The notes under the pieces are model-generated. The model had not been told where the DNA came from. It worked only from the letters and a program-made list of their open reading frames with translations, and ran no database searches. Both the position numbers and the translations under genes were made by a program. A DNA stretch of 64,000 bases from assembly GCF_018614055.1 (NCBI RefSeq), contig NZ_JAGGPB010000048.1:42903-106902 (forward strand), read 5' to 3'. Each line of letters starts with the position of its first letter. The stretch's first letter is position 1. Of this stretch, positions 46,922-55,076 are shown one piece after another. The DNA is from Streptomyces sp. ISL-98. GTDB taxonomy: Bacteria > Actinomycetota > Actinomycetes > Streptomycetales > Streptomycetaceae.

Positions 46922-48019
46922 TCACGCCTGCGCGATCGCCTCCTCGATCTCCACGAGCCGCTCCCGCTCCTCCGCCTCGAAGCGCTCCTTGTCGAGCTGT
47001 TCGGCGATCTCCTCGTCCTGGGTCATGAGGAGGTCCAGGTTGGAATTGCCCATCTCGAAGACGCCCATGTCGACGTACGCCTTCTGGAGGCGCGGGCCCC
47101 ACAGGCCGATGTCCTTCACGCACGGCACGATCCGGCTGAACAGCAGCTTCCGGAAGAGGTGCAGGAATTCGGACTGCTCCGTGTACTCCTCGGCCTCCTT
47201 CTTCGTCACGCCGAAGTTCTCCAGCACCTCGACGCCCCGCAGCCGGTCGCGCATCAAGTAGCAGCCCTCGATGACGAATTCCTCGCGCTCGCGCAGTTCG
47301 GCGTCGCTCAGCTGCTTGTAGTAGTCGCGCAGCGCCATCCGCCCGAAGGCCACGTGTCTGGCCTCGTCCTGCATGATGTACGCCAGGATCTGCTTCGGCA
47401 GCGGCTTGTCCGTCGTATCGCGGATCATGCCGAAGGCGGCGAGTGCGAGGCCCTCGATGAGGACCTGCATGCCCAGGTACGGCATGTCCCAGCGGGAGTC
47501 GCGGAGGGTGTCGCCCAGGAGGCTCTGGAGACTGTCGTTGACCGGGTAGAGCATCCCGACCTTTTCGTGCAGGAAGCGGCTGTAGATCTCCGCGTGTCTG
47601 GCCTCGTCCATCGTCTGCGTCGCCGAGTACAGCTTCGCGTCCAGGTCGGGGACGGACTCGACGATCCGCGCCGCACACACCATGGCGCCCTGCTCGCCGT
47701 GCAGGAACTGGCTGAACTGCCAGGACGTGTAGTGGCGGCGCAGCACGCCCTTGTCCTTCTCGGTCATCTTGGCCCAGTGGCGGGTCCCGTAGAGGCTCAG
47801 CGCGTCGTCGGGGGTGCCGAGCGGGTCGTACGGGTCGACCTCGACGTCCCAGTCGATGCGGGTGGCGCCGTCCCACTGCTTGTCCTTGCCCTTCTGGTAG
47901 AGGGCCAGGAGGCGGGCGCGCCCTTCGTCGTACTCCCAGCTGAAGCGGGCCGCGCCGGAGGCCGGCACCTGCCACAGGGGGTCCGACGGGGCCGTGGTGT
48001 AGAGCTCGTACGTCGACAT
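46922..48019 (-). CDS. Ferritin-like (R2-type) di-iron protein
   Basis: 365 aa. Helical bundle with an EQGAMVCAARIVE segment and two DEARH motifs (TMDEARHAEIYSRF and MQDEARHVAFGRM) that give the carboxylate and His ligands of a non-haem di-iron centre, as in ribonucleotide reductase R2 and related oxidases. The subunit has no obvious radical Tyr assignment by eye. ATG 48019. It diverges from another di-iron oxygenase gene, suggesting joint function or regulation. Confidence 0.88.
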   Translation of the reverse strand: MSTYELYTTAPSDPLWQVPASGAARFSWEYDEGRARLLALYQKGKDKQWDGATRIDWDVEVDPYDPLGTPDDALSLYGTRHWAKMTEKDKGVLRRHYTSWQFSQFLHGEQGAMVCAARIVESVPDLDAKLYSATQTMDEARHAEIYSRFLHEKVGMLYPVNDSLQSLLGDTLRDSRWDMPYLGMQVLIEGLALAAFGMIRDTTDKPLPKQILAYIMQDEARHVAFGRMALRDYYKQLSDAELREREEFVIEGCYLMRDRLRGVEVLENFGVTKKEAEEYTEQSEFLHLFRKLLFSRIVPCVKDIGLWGPRLQKAYVDMGVFEMGNSNLDLLMTQDEEIAEQLDKERFEAEERERLVEIEEAIAQA

Positions 48020-48115
48020 TGACGTCTCCCTTGCCGCATATCCCTTAACAGGACGGACAGTTGGCAGACTCACACGTTGGTAGACAGCGGGTCAACAAGT
48101 CGTGCACGAGGGATT

Positions 48116-48138
48116 GACTGCCTTGCTGACAAGCAGTC
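48116..48138. promoter_or_regulatory. Candidate TetR operator between divergent di-iron genes
   Basis: GACTGCCTTG (48116-48125) and CAAGCAGTC (48130-48138) form an imperfect inverted repeat around CTGA. It overlaps a TTGACT hexamer (48114-48119) that could be a -35 for the plus-strand gene. A TetR gene lies 1 kb to the right. Confidence 0.4.
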
Positions 48139-48186
48139 TCATAAGTCGTGACCCCAGGTAACCCACTCGTGAGGTGCCCCCCCGCC

Positions 48187-49116
48187 ATGACGACAGTGAC
48201 CGAACGCGACGTACTCAGGGACGCACTCGGCCTCCTCAAGGACCGTGAGCAGGTCGCCGAGCGCCTGCTGGAGTCATCCGCCAAGCACTCGTTCGACCCC
48301 GAGACCGAACTCGACTGGGCCGCCCCGGTCGAGGACGGCAAGTGGTTCTGGCCGCCCGAGCTCGTATCGCTCTACGACACTCCGCTCTGGCACAAGATGT
48401 CCGAGGACCAGCGCATGGACCTCGCCCGGCACGAAGCCGCCTCGCTCGCCTCGCTCGGCATCTGGTTCGAGATCATCCTGATGCAGCTGCTGGTCAGGCA
48501 CATCTACGACAAGTCGCTGACCAGCAACCACGTCCGATACGCCCTCACCGAGATCGCCGACGAGTGCCGGCACTCGATGATGTTCGCCAAGATGATCCAG
48601 AAGGCCGGCGCACCGTCGTATCCGGTGCCGAGGCTCTACCACAACCTCGCCCGCGTCCTGAAGACCGTCTCGACCACGCCCGGGTCGTTCGCGGCGACGC
48701 TGCTCGGCGAGGAGATCCTCGACTGGATGCAGCGGCTGACGTTCCCCGACGAGCGTGTGCAGACGCTGGTGCGCGGCGTCACCCGTATCCATGTGGTCGA
48801 GGAAGCACGCCATGTCCGGTACGCCCGCGAGGAGTTGCGCCGCCAGATGGTGACCGCGCCGCTCTGGGAGCGGGAGCTCACCCGGGTCAGCTGCGGCGAG
48901 GCCGCGCGCGTCTTCTCCACCTGTTTCGTGAACCCGAAGGTGTACGACAACGTCGGCCTCGACCGCCGCGAGGCCGTCGCCCAGGTCAAGGCGAGCGGCC
49001 ACCGCGCCGAGGTCATGCAGAGCGGCGCCAAGCGGCTCACCGACTTCCTGGACGACATCGGCGTTCTGCAGGGCGTCGGCCGCAGGCTCTGGAAGAGTTC
49101 CGGCCTCCTCGCGTAA
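48187..49116 (+). CDS. AurF-family di-iron oxygenase
   Basis: 309-aa member of the p-aminobenzoate N-oxygenase AurF family. Ligand motifs are in place: RHEAASLASLG, EIADECRHSMMF, GEEILDW and HVVEEARHVRYAREEL. AurF itself oxidises an arylamine to a nitro group; chromosomal streptomycete homologues have unknown substrates. ATG 48187 with GAGGTG upstream. Confidence 0.88.
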   Translation: MTTVTERDVLRDALGLLKDREQVAERLLESSAKHSFDPETELDWAAPVEDGKWFWPPELVSLYDTPLWHKMSEDQRMDLARHEAASLASLGIWFEIILMQLLVRHIYDKSLTSNHVRYALTEIADECRHSMMFAKMIQKAGAPSYPVPRLYHNLARVLKTVSTTPGSFAATLLGEEILDWMQRLTFPDERVQTLVRGVTRIHVVEEARHVRYAREELRRQMVTAPLWERELTRVSCGEAARVFSTCFVNPKVYDNVGLDRREAVAQVKASGHRAEVMQSGAKRLTDFLDDIGVLQGVGRRLWKSSGLLA

Positions 49117-49167
49117 GCCGCGGACCGCACACCGCAAACCGTCCAAACGCGGGGATACGCTGCGGAC

Positions 49168-49896
49168 ATGACCCCGGCAGCAGCGTCCCCCGCGTACCGC
49201 AGGCTCAGTGTCGAGGAGCGTCGCAGCCAGCTCCTCGGCGCCGCCCTGTCGCTTTTCGCACACCGGGCGCCCGAGGACGTCTCGCTGGACGACGTGGCGG
49301 AGGCGGCCGGGGTGTCACGGCCGCTCGTCTACCGCTACTTCCCCGGCGGCAAGCAGCAGTTGTACGAGGCCGCGCTCGGCTCCGCCGCCGACGAACTCAA
49401 GCTGTGCTTCGCCGAACCGCAGACCGGGCCCCTCACCCGGCGCCTCATCCGCGCCCTGGACCGCTATCTCAGCTTCGTCGACGAGCACGACACCGGGTTC
49501 AGCGCACTGCTCCAGGGCGGCAGCGTCGCCGAGACCTCCCGTACGACCGCGACCGTCGACGGGGTGCGCCGGGCCGCGGCCGAGCACATCCTGACGCATC
49601 TCGACGTCGCGGGGACGGCGGGACCCCGGCTGCGGATGATGGTCCGCACCTGGATCACGGCGGTCGAGGCGGCCTCCCTCATCTGGCTCGACGAGGGCAA
49701 GCAGCCGCCGGTCGGTGAGCTCCGGGACTGGCTCGTCGACCACTTCGTCGCCCTGCTCACCGCGACCGCGGCCACGGACGCGCAGGCGGCGGCCGTCACG
49801 AGGGCCGCGCTGGCGACCGAGACGGCGGACGGCTCGGCAGGGGTGCTGGCACGACGCGTGCTGCCGGTGATCGCGGAGGCGGCCCACCTCCTGTGA
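49168..49896 (+). CDS. TetR-family regulator
   Basis: 242 aa. N-terminal HTH (VSLDDVAEAAGVSRPLVYRYF, about residues 40-60) and a helical ligand-binding C-terminal domain. It is 51 nt after the AurF-like gene on the same strand and probably controls the divergent di-iron pair. Confidence 0.92.
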   Translation: MTPAAASPAYRRLSVEERRSQLLGAALSLFAHRAPEDVSLDDVAEAAGVSRPLVYRYFPGGKQQLYEAALGSAADELKLCFAEPQTGPLTRRLIRALDRYLSFVDEHDTGFSALLQGGSVAETSRTTATVDGVRRAAAEHILTHLDVAGTAGPRLRMMVRTWITAVEAASLIWLDEGKQPPVGELRDWLVDHFVALLTATAATDAQAAAVTRAALATETADGSAGVLARRVLPVIAEAAHLL

Positions 49897-49914
49897 CCCT
49901 GTAAGACTGACGGG

Positions 49915-50193
49915 GTGAGAAGCGAGAACACGCCCTTCGTGGGCGGACCCCTGGACGGGCGCGTGCTGCCGGTCCTCGTCGGGCCGACCGGACACCCGCC
50001 GAAGTGGTACGAGGTGCCGGTGCCGGACGACGCCGGCGGGCCGCCGACCGTGCACGCCTACCTCCGCGTCCCCGCCGGTCACACCAAGCGGCTCGGGCTC
50101 CAGCGCGGCTGGAAGTACGAATACGCGCCGGACGGGCGCGAGCGTCGTCACCGGCCGAGGTGGCCCTGGTCGAAGCCCGACGGCACACCATAA
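49915..50193 (+). CDS. Small conserved hypothetical protein
   Basis: 92 aa from GTG 49915. Begins with a FVGGPLDGRVLPV motif seen in small actinobacterial and phage proteins, followed by KWYEVPVPDD and a basic C-terminus (RERRHRPRWPW). Same strand as TetR with an 18-nt gap. No function can be assigned. Confidence 0.7.
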   Translation: MRSENTPFVGGPLDGRVLPVLVGPTGHPPKWYEVPVPDDAGGPPTVHAYLRVPAGHTKRLGLQRGWKYEYAPDGRERRHRPRWPWSKPDGTP

Positions 50194-50268
50194 GATCGGC
50201 TGTTGTGCCGGATGTGGCCGCTGTGGACGAAGGAGCGGCCCCGGCACGGTGACCACGGGGGGTGCGCC

Positions 50269-52965
50269 TTGGAAGCGCTGCGTCAGGACGATCCACGCCG
50301 AATCGGGCCGTACGCCACGCTGTTGCGCCTGCGCGAGACCGCGAGCGCCGTGCAGTACTTCGCGCACGCTCCTGACGGTGCCCCGGCCGTGGTGTCGGTC
50401 GCCCGGCCCGCGCTCGCGGGGTCGCCCGCCTTCCGGCGCCGTTTCCAGGCGGAGGCGCAGACTGCCGAACGGCTGGCCGGCGGCTGGGTGGAGGCGCAGC
50501 TCGGCTCCCGTACCGAGGGGCCCGAACTGTGGACGGCGAGCGGGTACGTGCCCGCGCTGACCCTGGGCGAGGCGATCGCGCTCGCCGGGCCGCTGCCGGA
50601 GCGGACGGTACGCATCCTTGGTGCGGGCCTCGCCGAGACCCTCTCCCGGGCGCACGCCACCGGCGCCGTGCTCCACGGCCTCGCCGCGGACACCGTGCTG
50701 CTGGCCTCCGACGGGCCGCGCCTGACCGCGTTCGGTGCGCTGGGTGCGGCGACGGCCGCCGAAGCTGGGCCCGGCGGCCAGTTGTCCGTACGCCTCGACT
50801 ACCTCACGCCGGAGCAGGTGGCGGGCCAGGAGCCCGGCCCCGCGTCCGACATCTTCGTACTCGGCCTGCTTCTGGCGTACGCCGCGACGGGCGCGACCCC
50901 GCTGGCGGCGGGCCCGCAGGACGCGGCCGCCGACCGCATCGCCCACGCCGATCCCGAACTGGCCGCGGTTCCGGAGGAGTTGCGTCCGCTGATCGCCCGG
51001 TGCCTGTCGAAGTCACCGGAGGACCGGCCGACGCCAGGCACGGTGGCCGCGGATCTGGCCCTGGAGGGCGCGGCGGCGATGGCCCGCACAGGCTGGCTCC
51101 CGGACGGCCTGCTGACGGCGCTGGCGGAACAGGCGGGACGGGTGATGGGGCTGGGGGCGGGCTCCGGTGCCGGTGGTGACTTGGGTGCCGGTGCTGACTC
51201 AGGTGCGGGTGCCGACTCGGGTGCGGGTGCCGACTCGGGTGCGGGTGCCGGTGGTGACGTGAGGTCGGGCGCGACCGTGGTTATCCGTGCGGGGGCACTG
51301 CGTGGCGGGCGTGGGGAGCGAGTTCTTCCCCTACCCGCCCCTTCCCGCAGTGACAATTTGCGGCTGCCGCCAAGTGGGGGCTCCGCCCCGGACCCCGCTC
51401 CTCAAACTCCCCCAGACTTCGTCCGGGGGGACCCCCAGGGGCTGAATGTTCCGCCGGAGGGGCTGGGTATTTCAGCCCGTCCGGCGTTCGAGGACACTCC
51501 CCCAGACTTCGTCCGGGGGGACCCCCAAGCCCGTTCGGGGCCGGCCCTCACGCACCCCGCCACCGCACTCGCCCTCCCACCCACCGCTCCCGCACAGCCA
51601 CCGCAGCTTCCGGCCCTGCCATCCACCCGCACCGCCACCGCTCCGGTCGGCAACGGCCTCGGCGGCCTCAGCCGACGCGGCCTCTTCGCCGCGATCGCGG
51701 CCGGCGCCGCCGGGCTCGTGATCGGCGGCGGCGGTGCGCTGGCCCTCGCCGGCGGTGAGGACACCCCGCCCGCATCCCCCGACGCCAAGCCCGCCGCCGC
51801 CAAGAAGCCGCTGCCCGGCATGGCTCCGACCCCTCTCTGGCACTACCGGCACCCTGTCGAGCTCACCTCGGGCGGTCCCTCCGCCCGCATCTGGCGCGAC
51901 AAGCTGCTGCTGATCCCTGGCGAGGAGCAGACCACCGCACTGGACCTGCGTACCGGCCGCCGCCTCTGGGCGCAGAAGGCCGCAGGCACCGGGTACAGGC
52001 CCGAAGCCGCCGACGACACCCACTGCTTCGTCATCACCCGCACCGATTTCGTGTGGCTGTCCGCGAAGGACGGGCAGGTCAAGCACCGTCTCCCGTACGG
52101 CCCGCTGCTGACCAAGGGAGAGGACGGCGAGTTCACCCTCGGGGCGAAACTGGCCGTGGACGGCCCCGTGGCCTGGTTCGCGGGAAGGATCGAGACGGCC
52201 GACGTAAAGAAGAAGGGCAAGAAGACCGAGAAGGTGACGCGTACGCGCGTCTACCTCTTCGCGTACGACATGGCCGCGCGCAAGGAACTGTGGCGGTCCG
52301 AAATGGCGGACGTACATTCCGGCCCCTTCCCCCGTTACGAAGCGGTCGGCATCCGCCCCGACAGTCTGCTCCTGCGCCAGGAGGCGGACTCCCTGACCCC
52401 GGCCCAGAAGAAGAAGGCCAAGGGCAGGTCGTCCTTCGTCCTCATCGACCGCAAGAGCGGCAAGACGCTGTGGCAGAAGTACTTCGACGGGGTGCGTGAG
52501 GGCGCGGACACGACGGACGACACGTCGGGGCAGCTGTACGCAGCGGTGGACGACGACTTGCAGGCGTACGACACGCGCAAGGGCAAGAAGCTCTGGAAGC
52601 TCAAGAACACCTCCGGCCGCTTCAGCCATGGCGTCGTGAGCGGCAAGACGCTGTACGTCGCCGACAGCCGCAACGAGGTGTACGCCGTCGACACGGCGAC
52701 CGGCACCGAGCAGTGGAAGCGCGACACGGAGTACCCGGGCCGTTCCACGCCCTCGGTCGTCCTGAGCGGCAGCGGCCGTACCGTCTTCGCCCTGAACGAC
52801 ACGCAGGCCACCGCGATCAACGCGCGCGACGGCCGACGCCTGTGGAAGTTCCAGGACGCGGGCGCCGAGGACCCCGGTAACCCGGCCTCGTACCGGGCAC
52901 AGACCTCCGGCAGCACAGCCGTCCTGTGGCGGGGCCGCAACTTCTACGCGCTGCCTCTCGACTGA
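50269..52965 (+). CDS. Pseudokinase-PQQ beta-propeller membrane protein
   Basis: 898 aa. N-terminal ~270 residues resemble a Ser/Thr kinase (DPRRIGPYATLLRL start, YLTPEQVAGQEPGPASDIFVLG late lobe). The Gly loop is absent, the VAIK Lys is replaced (VVSVARP), HRD is LHGLAAD and DFG is AFG, so it is catalytically dead. A low-complexity linker follows, then a Tat-like RRGLFAAIAAG segment with a transmembrane helix, and finally a PQQ-type propeller (ALDLRTGRRLW, AYDTRKGKKLW, AVDTATGTEQW). TTG 50269 with a G run upstream is my choice; the frame opens at 50203. Propeller probably outside, pseudokinase inside. Confidence 0.85.
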   Translation: MEALRQDDPRRIGPYATLLRLRETASAVQYFAHAPDGAPAVVSVARPALAGSPAFRRRFQAEAQTAERLAGGWVEAQLGSRTEGPELWTASGYVPALTLGEAIALAGPLPERTVRILGAGLAETLSRAHATGAVLHGLAADTVLLASDGPRLTAFGALGAATAAEAGPGGQLSVRLDYLTPEQVAGQEPGPASDIFVLGLLLAYAATGATPLAAGPQDAAADRIAHADPELAAVPEELRPLIARCLSKSPEDRPTPGTVAADLALEGAAAMARTGWLPDGLLTALAEQAGRVMGLGAGSGAGGDLGAGADSGAGADSGAGADSGAGAGGDVRSGATVVIRAGALRGGRGERVLPLPAPSRSDNLRLPPSGGSAPDPAPQTPPDFVRGDPQGLNVPPEGLGISARPAFEDTPPDFVRGDPQARSGPALTHPATALALPPTAPAQPPQLPALPSTRTATAPVGNGLGGLSRRGLFAAIAAGAAGLVIGGGGALALAGGEDTPPASPDAKPAAAKKPLPGMAPTPLWHYRHPVELTSGGPSARIWRDKLLLIPGEEQTTALDLRTGRRLWAQKAAGTGYRPEAADDTHCFVITRTDFVWLSAKDGQVKHRLPYGPLLTKGEDGEFTLGAKLAVDGPVAWFAGRIETADVKKKGKKTEKVTRTRVYLFAYDMAARKELWRSEMADVHSGPFPRYEAVGIRPDSLLLRQEADSLTPAQKKKAKGRSSFVLIDRKSGKTLWQKYFDGVREGADTTDDTSGQLYAAVDDDLQAYDTRKGKKLWKLKNTSGRFSHGVVSGKTLYVADSRNEVYAVDTATGTEQWKRDTEYPGRSTPSVVLSGSGRTVFALNDTQATAINARDGRRLWKFQDAGAEDPGNPASYRAQTSGSTAVLWRGRNFYALPLD
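51196..51249. repeat. Three 18-nt tandem repeats inside the pseudokinase linker
   Basis: Units GACTCGGGTGCGGGTGCC at 51196-51213, 51214-51231 and 51232-51249 (first unit has one change). They encode an Asp-Ser-Gly-Ala repeat in the linker. Confidence 0.9.
51406..51527. repeat. Pair of 32-nt direct repeats translated in the linker
   Basis: Copies at 51406-51437 and 51496-51527, identical over 32 nt (ACTCCCCCAGACTTCGTCCG and onwards). Each is itself a hairpin, CCCCCaGAC-TTC-GTCcGGGGG. Both copies are read in the same frame as TPPDFVRGDPQ. The intervening GCCCGTCCGGCGTTCGAGGA resembles intergenic repeats common in streptomycetes. Confidence 0.85.
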
Positions 52966-53133
52966 CAGGGGGCGGGTGGGGGCACGCGGCGCCACGCCGG
53001 TGGCGTCGCGAATTGGCCCTGCACGGGTGACGGCGTTGGCCCAACCCGACCACTCACCATCCGCCCCGCTCGCATGCCTGCACATCATCGCCAGTAGGCC
53101 GGAGCTTCCGGCCGCGAAACCGGAGGTGATGAC

Positions 53134-54345
53134 GTGTCAGGCAAGCTTTCCCGGTCCGTCTGTACGGTGGCCCTGGCTGCCGCAACGGTGATCGCGGCGG
53201 TACCGGCACCATCCGCCGCAGGTGTACCGGCCATGCCCACGCCGCCCGCCGAGCCGCTGCCGGCCGAGTCCCTGCCGGCCGAATCTCTGTCCGCCGAGCC
53301 GACCGTCGCGGAGCTGTTGACCGAACTCCAGAAGCTGTACCAGAGGGCCGAGGAGGCCAGTGAGGCGTACAAGGCGACTCAGGAAACCATCAGGGAACAG
53401 CTCGGCGAGGTCAGGACAGTGACCGCCGGTCTCTCCAAGGCCCGGACCGATCTCGCCGCAAGCCGGAGTGCGGCGGGGCGGCTGGCGCGCGAGCAGTACC
53501 AGGGGCGTACCGGCCTCTCCCCCTACCTGCGGCTGCTGCTGGCGAAGAACCCGGATCGTGCGCTGTCCCAAGGACACGTACTCCAGCGGGCCGCGGCCGA
53601 CCGGGCCGCGACCATCGCCCGGCTGGAGAGCGGCGAGAAGCAGGCCGACGCGCTGGCGACGAGAGAGCGGTACGCGCTCGCCCGGCAGCAGACGCTGGCC
53701 CGGCAGCAGAAGAACCAGCAGGACGCGGTGCGCGCGCGGCTGTCCGAGGTGGAGAGGCTGCTGGCTTCGCTGACCCAGGATCAGCTCGCCGAGATCGCGC
53801 TGCTGGAGGCGCGAGTGACGGGTGAGGCGCAGCGTGAACTGCTGACCTCGGGGGCGCTCGGCAGCCCGGCGTCGGCCAACGCGCGGAAGCCTTCGCGGCT
53901 GGGCCGGGCGGCACTGGCGTACGCCGCCCGGCAGATCGGCAAGCCCTATGTGTGGGGCGCGGAGGGGCCGCGCTCCTTCGACTGCTCGGGGCTCACCTCG
54001 CAGGCGTGGGCGCATGCGGGGCGTGAGATTCCACGGACGAGCCAGGAGCAGTGGCGGCAGCTGCCGAAGGTTTCGCTGAAGGAGCTGCGCCCCGGTGACC
54101 TGGTGATCTACTTCCCCAAGGCCACGCATGTGGCGATCTACCTCGGCAAGGGCCGGGTGATCCAGGCACCTCGCCCCGGCGCCCGCGTCAAGGTCTCCCC
54201 GATCGCGGCGAATCCCGTGCTGGGCGCGGTCCGCCCCGACCCGCGCCTGAGGGCACTGGCGACGTACAGCCCGCCGAGGCTCCCGGGCGGTGCGTCGATC
54301 GGGTCGGACCGGGGGTACGGGGTGGAGGCGGCGCCGAGGGCGTGA
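53134..54345 (+). CDS. Secreted NlpC/P60 peptidoglycan hydrolase
   Basis: 403 aa. Signal peptide, a short Pro/Glu/Ser repeat (PAESLPAESLSAEP), a long coiled coil (~60-245), then an NlpC/P60 domain with catalytic Cys in FDCSGLT and His in THVAIYLG. RipA-type endopeptidases that cut stem peptides have this layout, the coiled coil being regulatory. GTG 53134 with GGAGG. Confidence 0.93.
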   Translation: MSGKLSRSVCTVALAAATVIAAVPAPSAAGVPAMPTPPAEPLPAESLPAESLSAEPTVAELLTELQKLYQRAEEASEAYKATQETIREQLGEVRTVTAGLSKARTDLAASRSAAGRLAREQYQGRTGLSPYLRLLLAKNPDRALSQGHVLQRAAADRAATIARLESGEKQADALATRERYALARQQTLARQQKNQQDAVRARLSEVERLLASLTQDQLAEIALLEARVTGEAQRELLTSGALGSPASANARKPSRLGRAALAYAARQIGKPYVWGAEGPRSFDCSGLTSQAWAHAGREIPRTSQEQWRQLPKVSLKELRPGDLVIYFPKATHVAIYLGKGRVIQAPRPGARVKVSPIAANPVLGAVRPDPRLRALATYSPPRLPGGASIGSDRGYGVEAAPRA

Positions 54346-54487
54346 GTACCCGGCGCCGCCCCCAGGCCCGGTCCCTGCTAGGGCTACGTCGACGTGCCGA
54401 CTTCCGCACTGTGCCCCAGGTACTCGCTCACGGCTTTGATGTTCTCGCCGCAGTACAAGAGGGCTGACGTGTAGAAGTGCCGCAGCG

Positions 54488-54519
54488 CGATCGGGCTACC
54501 TGCCGACGTAGCCCGATCG
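54488..54519. terminator. Hairpin after the NlpC/P60 gene
   Basis: Perfect 12-bp stem CGATCGGGCTAC (54488-54499) / GTAGCCCGATCG (54508-54519), 8-nt loop, 143 nt after the stop. No T run. Confidence 0.55.
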
Positions 54520-54529
54520 TGATGCACCG

Positions 54530-54563
54530 CGCCCCTGTTCCGGCTACGGCCGGGTCAGGGGCG
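54530..54563 (-). terminator. Hairpin after the SLOG-like gene
   Basis: CGCCCCTG (54530-54537) pairs with CAGGGGCG (54556-54563). It lies 17 nt beyond the stop of the minus-strand SLOG-like gene. Confidence 0.55.
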
Positions 54564-54579
54564 GTTTCGTGCGTTCGGG

Positions 54580-55065
54580 TCAGGCCCGACGTTCGGCACC
54601 CTCCGGCCACACGACGTCAACCGGCAGACCGGCCGCGCGCGCGTCAACCACGACATCCGCCGTACCGCCGCCCTTGGCTGACGGAGGGGAGCCATTCCAC
54701 ACCGCGACGAGTCGGTCTGCCCGCTCAAGCAAGACCGCGTTCGCCGTCTCGTATGCCTGCCGGTTCGCGGTCTCGTGCGGCATGATGAGGACCTCGTCGG
54801 CAGCCGCGTGCAGCCGGTCGAACAGTTCGGCGTGATCGGGCTTCACCTTCGCTTGCCGGTAGTCCTGGGAGGGCAGCACGACGACGAGCCGACCGCCCGC
54901 CTCGACAACCGCCTCGGCAAACAGCGAGTCTGCGCCGGCTGCGATGCACGAGACGCCGACGAGATCCTCGCGGTACGGCTGGAACAGCTCGCGCAGGGCT
55001 GCTTTCACAAGCGGCACGCTCTCGTCGGTCAGATCCATGTGACCGGTTACGGCCAGTGTCACCAT
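54580..55065 (-). CDS. SLOG/LOG-like nucleotide-binding fold protein
   Basis: 161 aa with a Rossmann-like pattern: LAVTGHMDL, VSCIAAGADSLFAEAVVEAGG, LVVVLPSQDY, LVAVWNGSPPSAKGGGTADV, LPVDVVWP. This matches the SLOG/LOG superfamily (DprA, LOG cytokinin hydrolases, SMODS-associated sensors), which bind or process nucleotides. ATG 55065 with GGAGGGG. It is encoded 11 nt after the XRE-TPR gene, so the two form a unit; a nucleotide-sensing role is inferred only. Confidence 0.65.
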   Translation of the reverse strand: MVTLAVTGHMDLTDESVPLVKAALRELFQPYREDLVGVSCIAAGADSLFAEAVVEAGGRLVVVLPSQDYRQAKVKPDHAELFDRLHAAADEVLIMPHETANRQAYETANAVLLERADRLVAVWNGSPPSAKGGGTADVVVDARAAGLPVDVVWPEGAERRA

Positions 55066-55076
55066 GCGGCCCCTCC

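Noticed and set aside
48114..48142. Full sigma-70 type promoter (TTGACT with a -10) for the AurF-like gene.
   Set aside because: A -10 at the right spacing is poor (TCTCAT). I list only the inverted repeat as a candidate operator.
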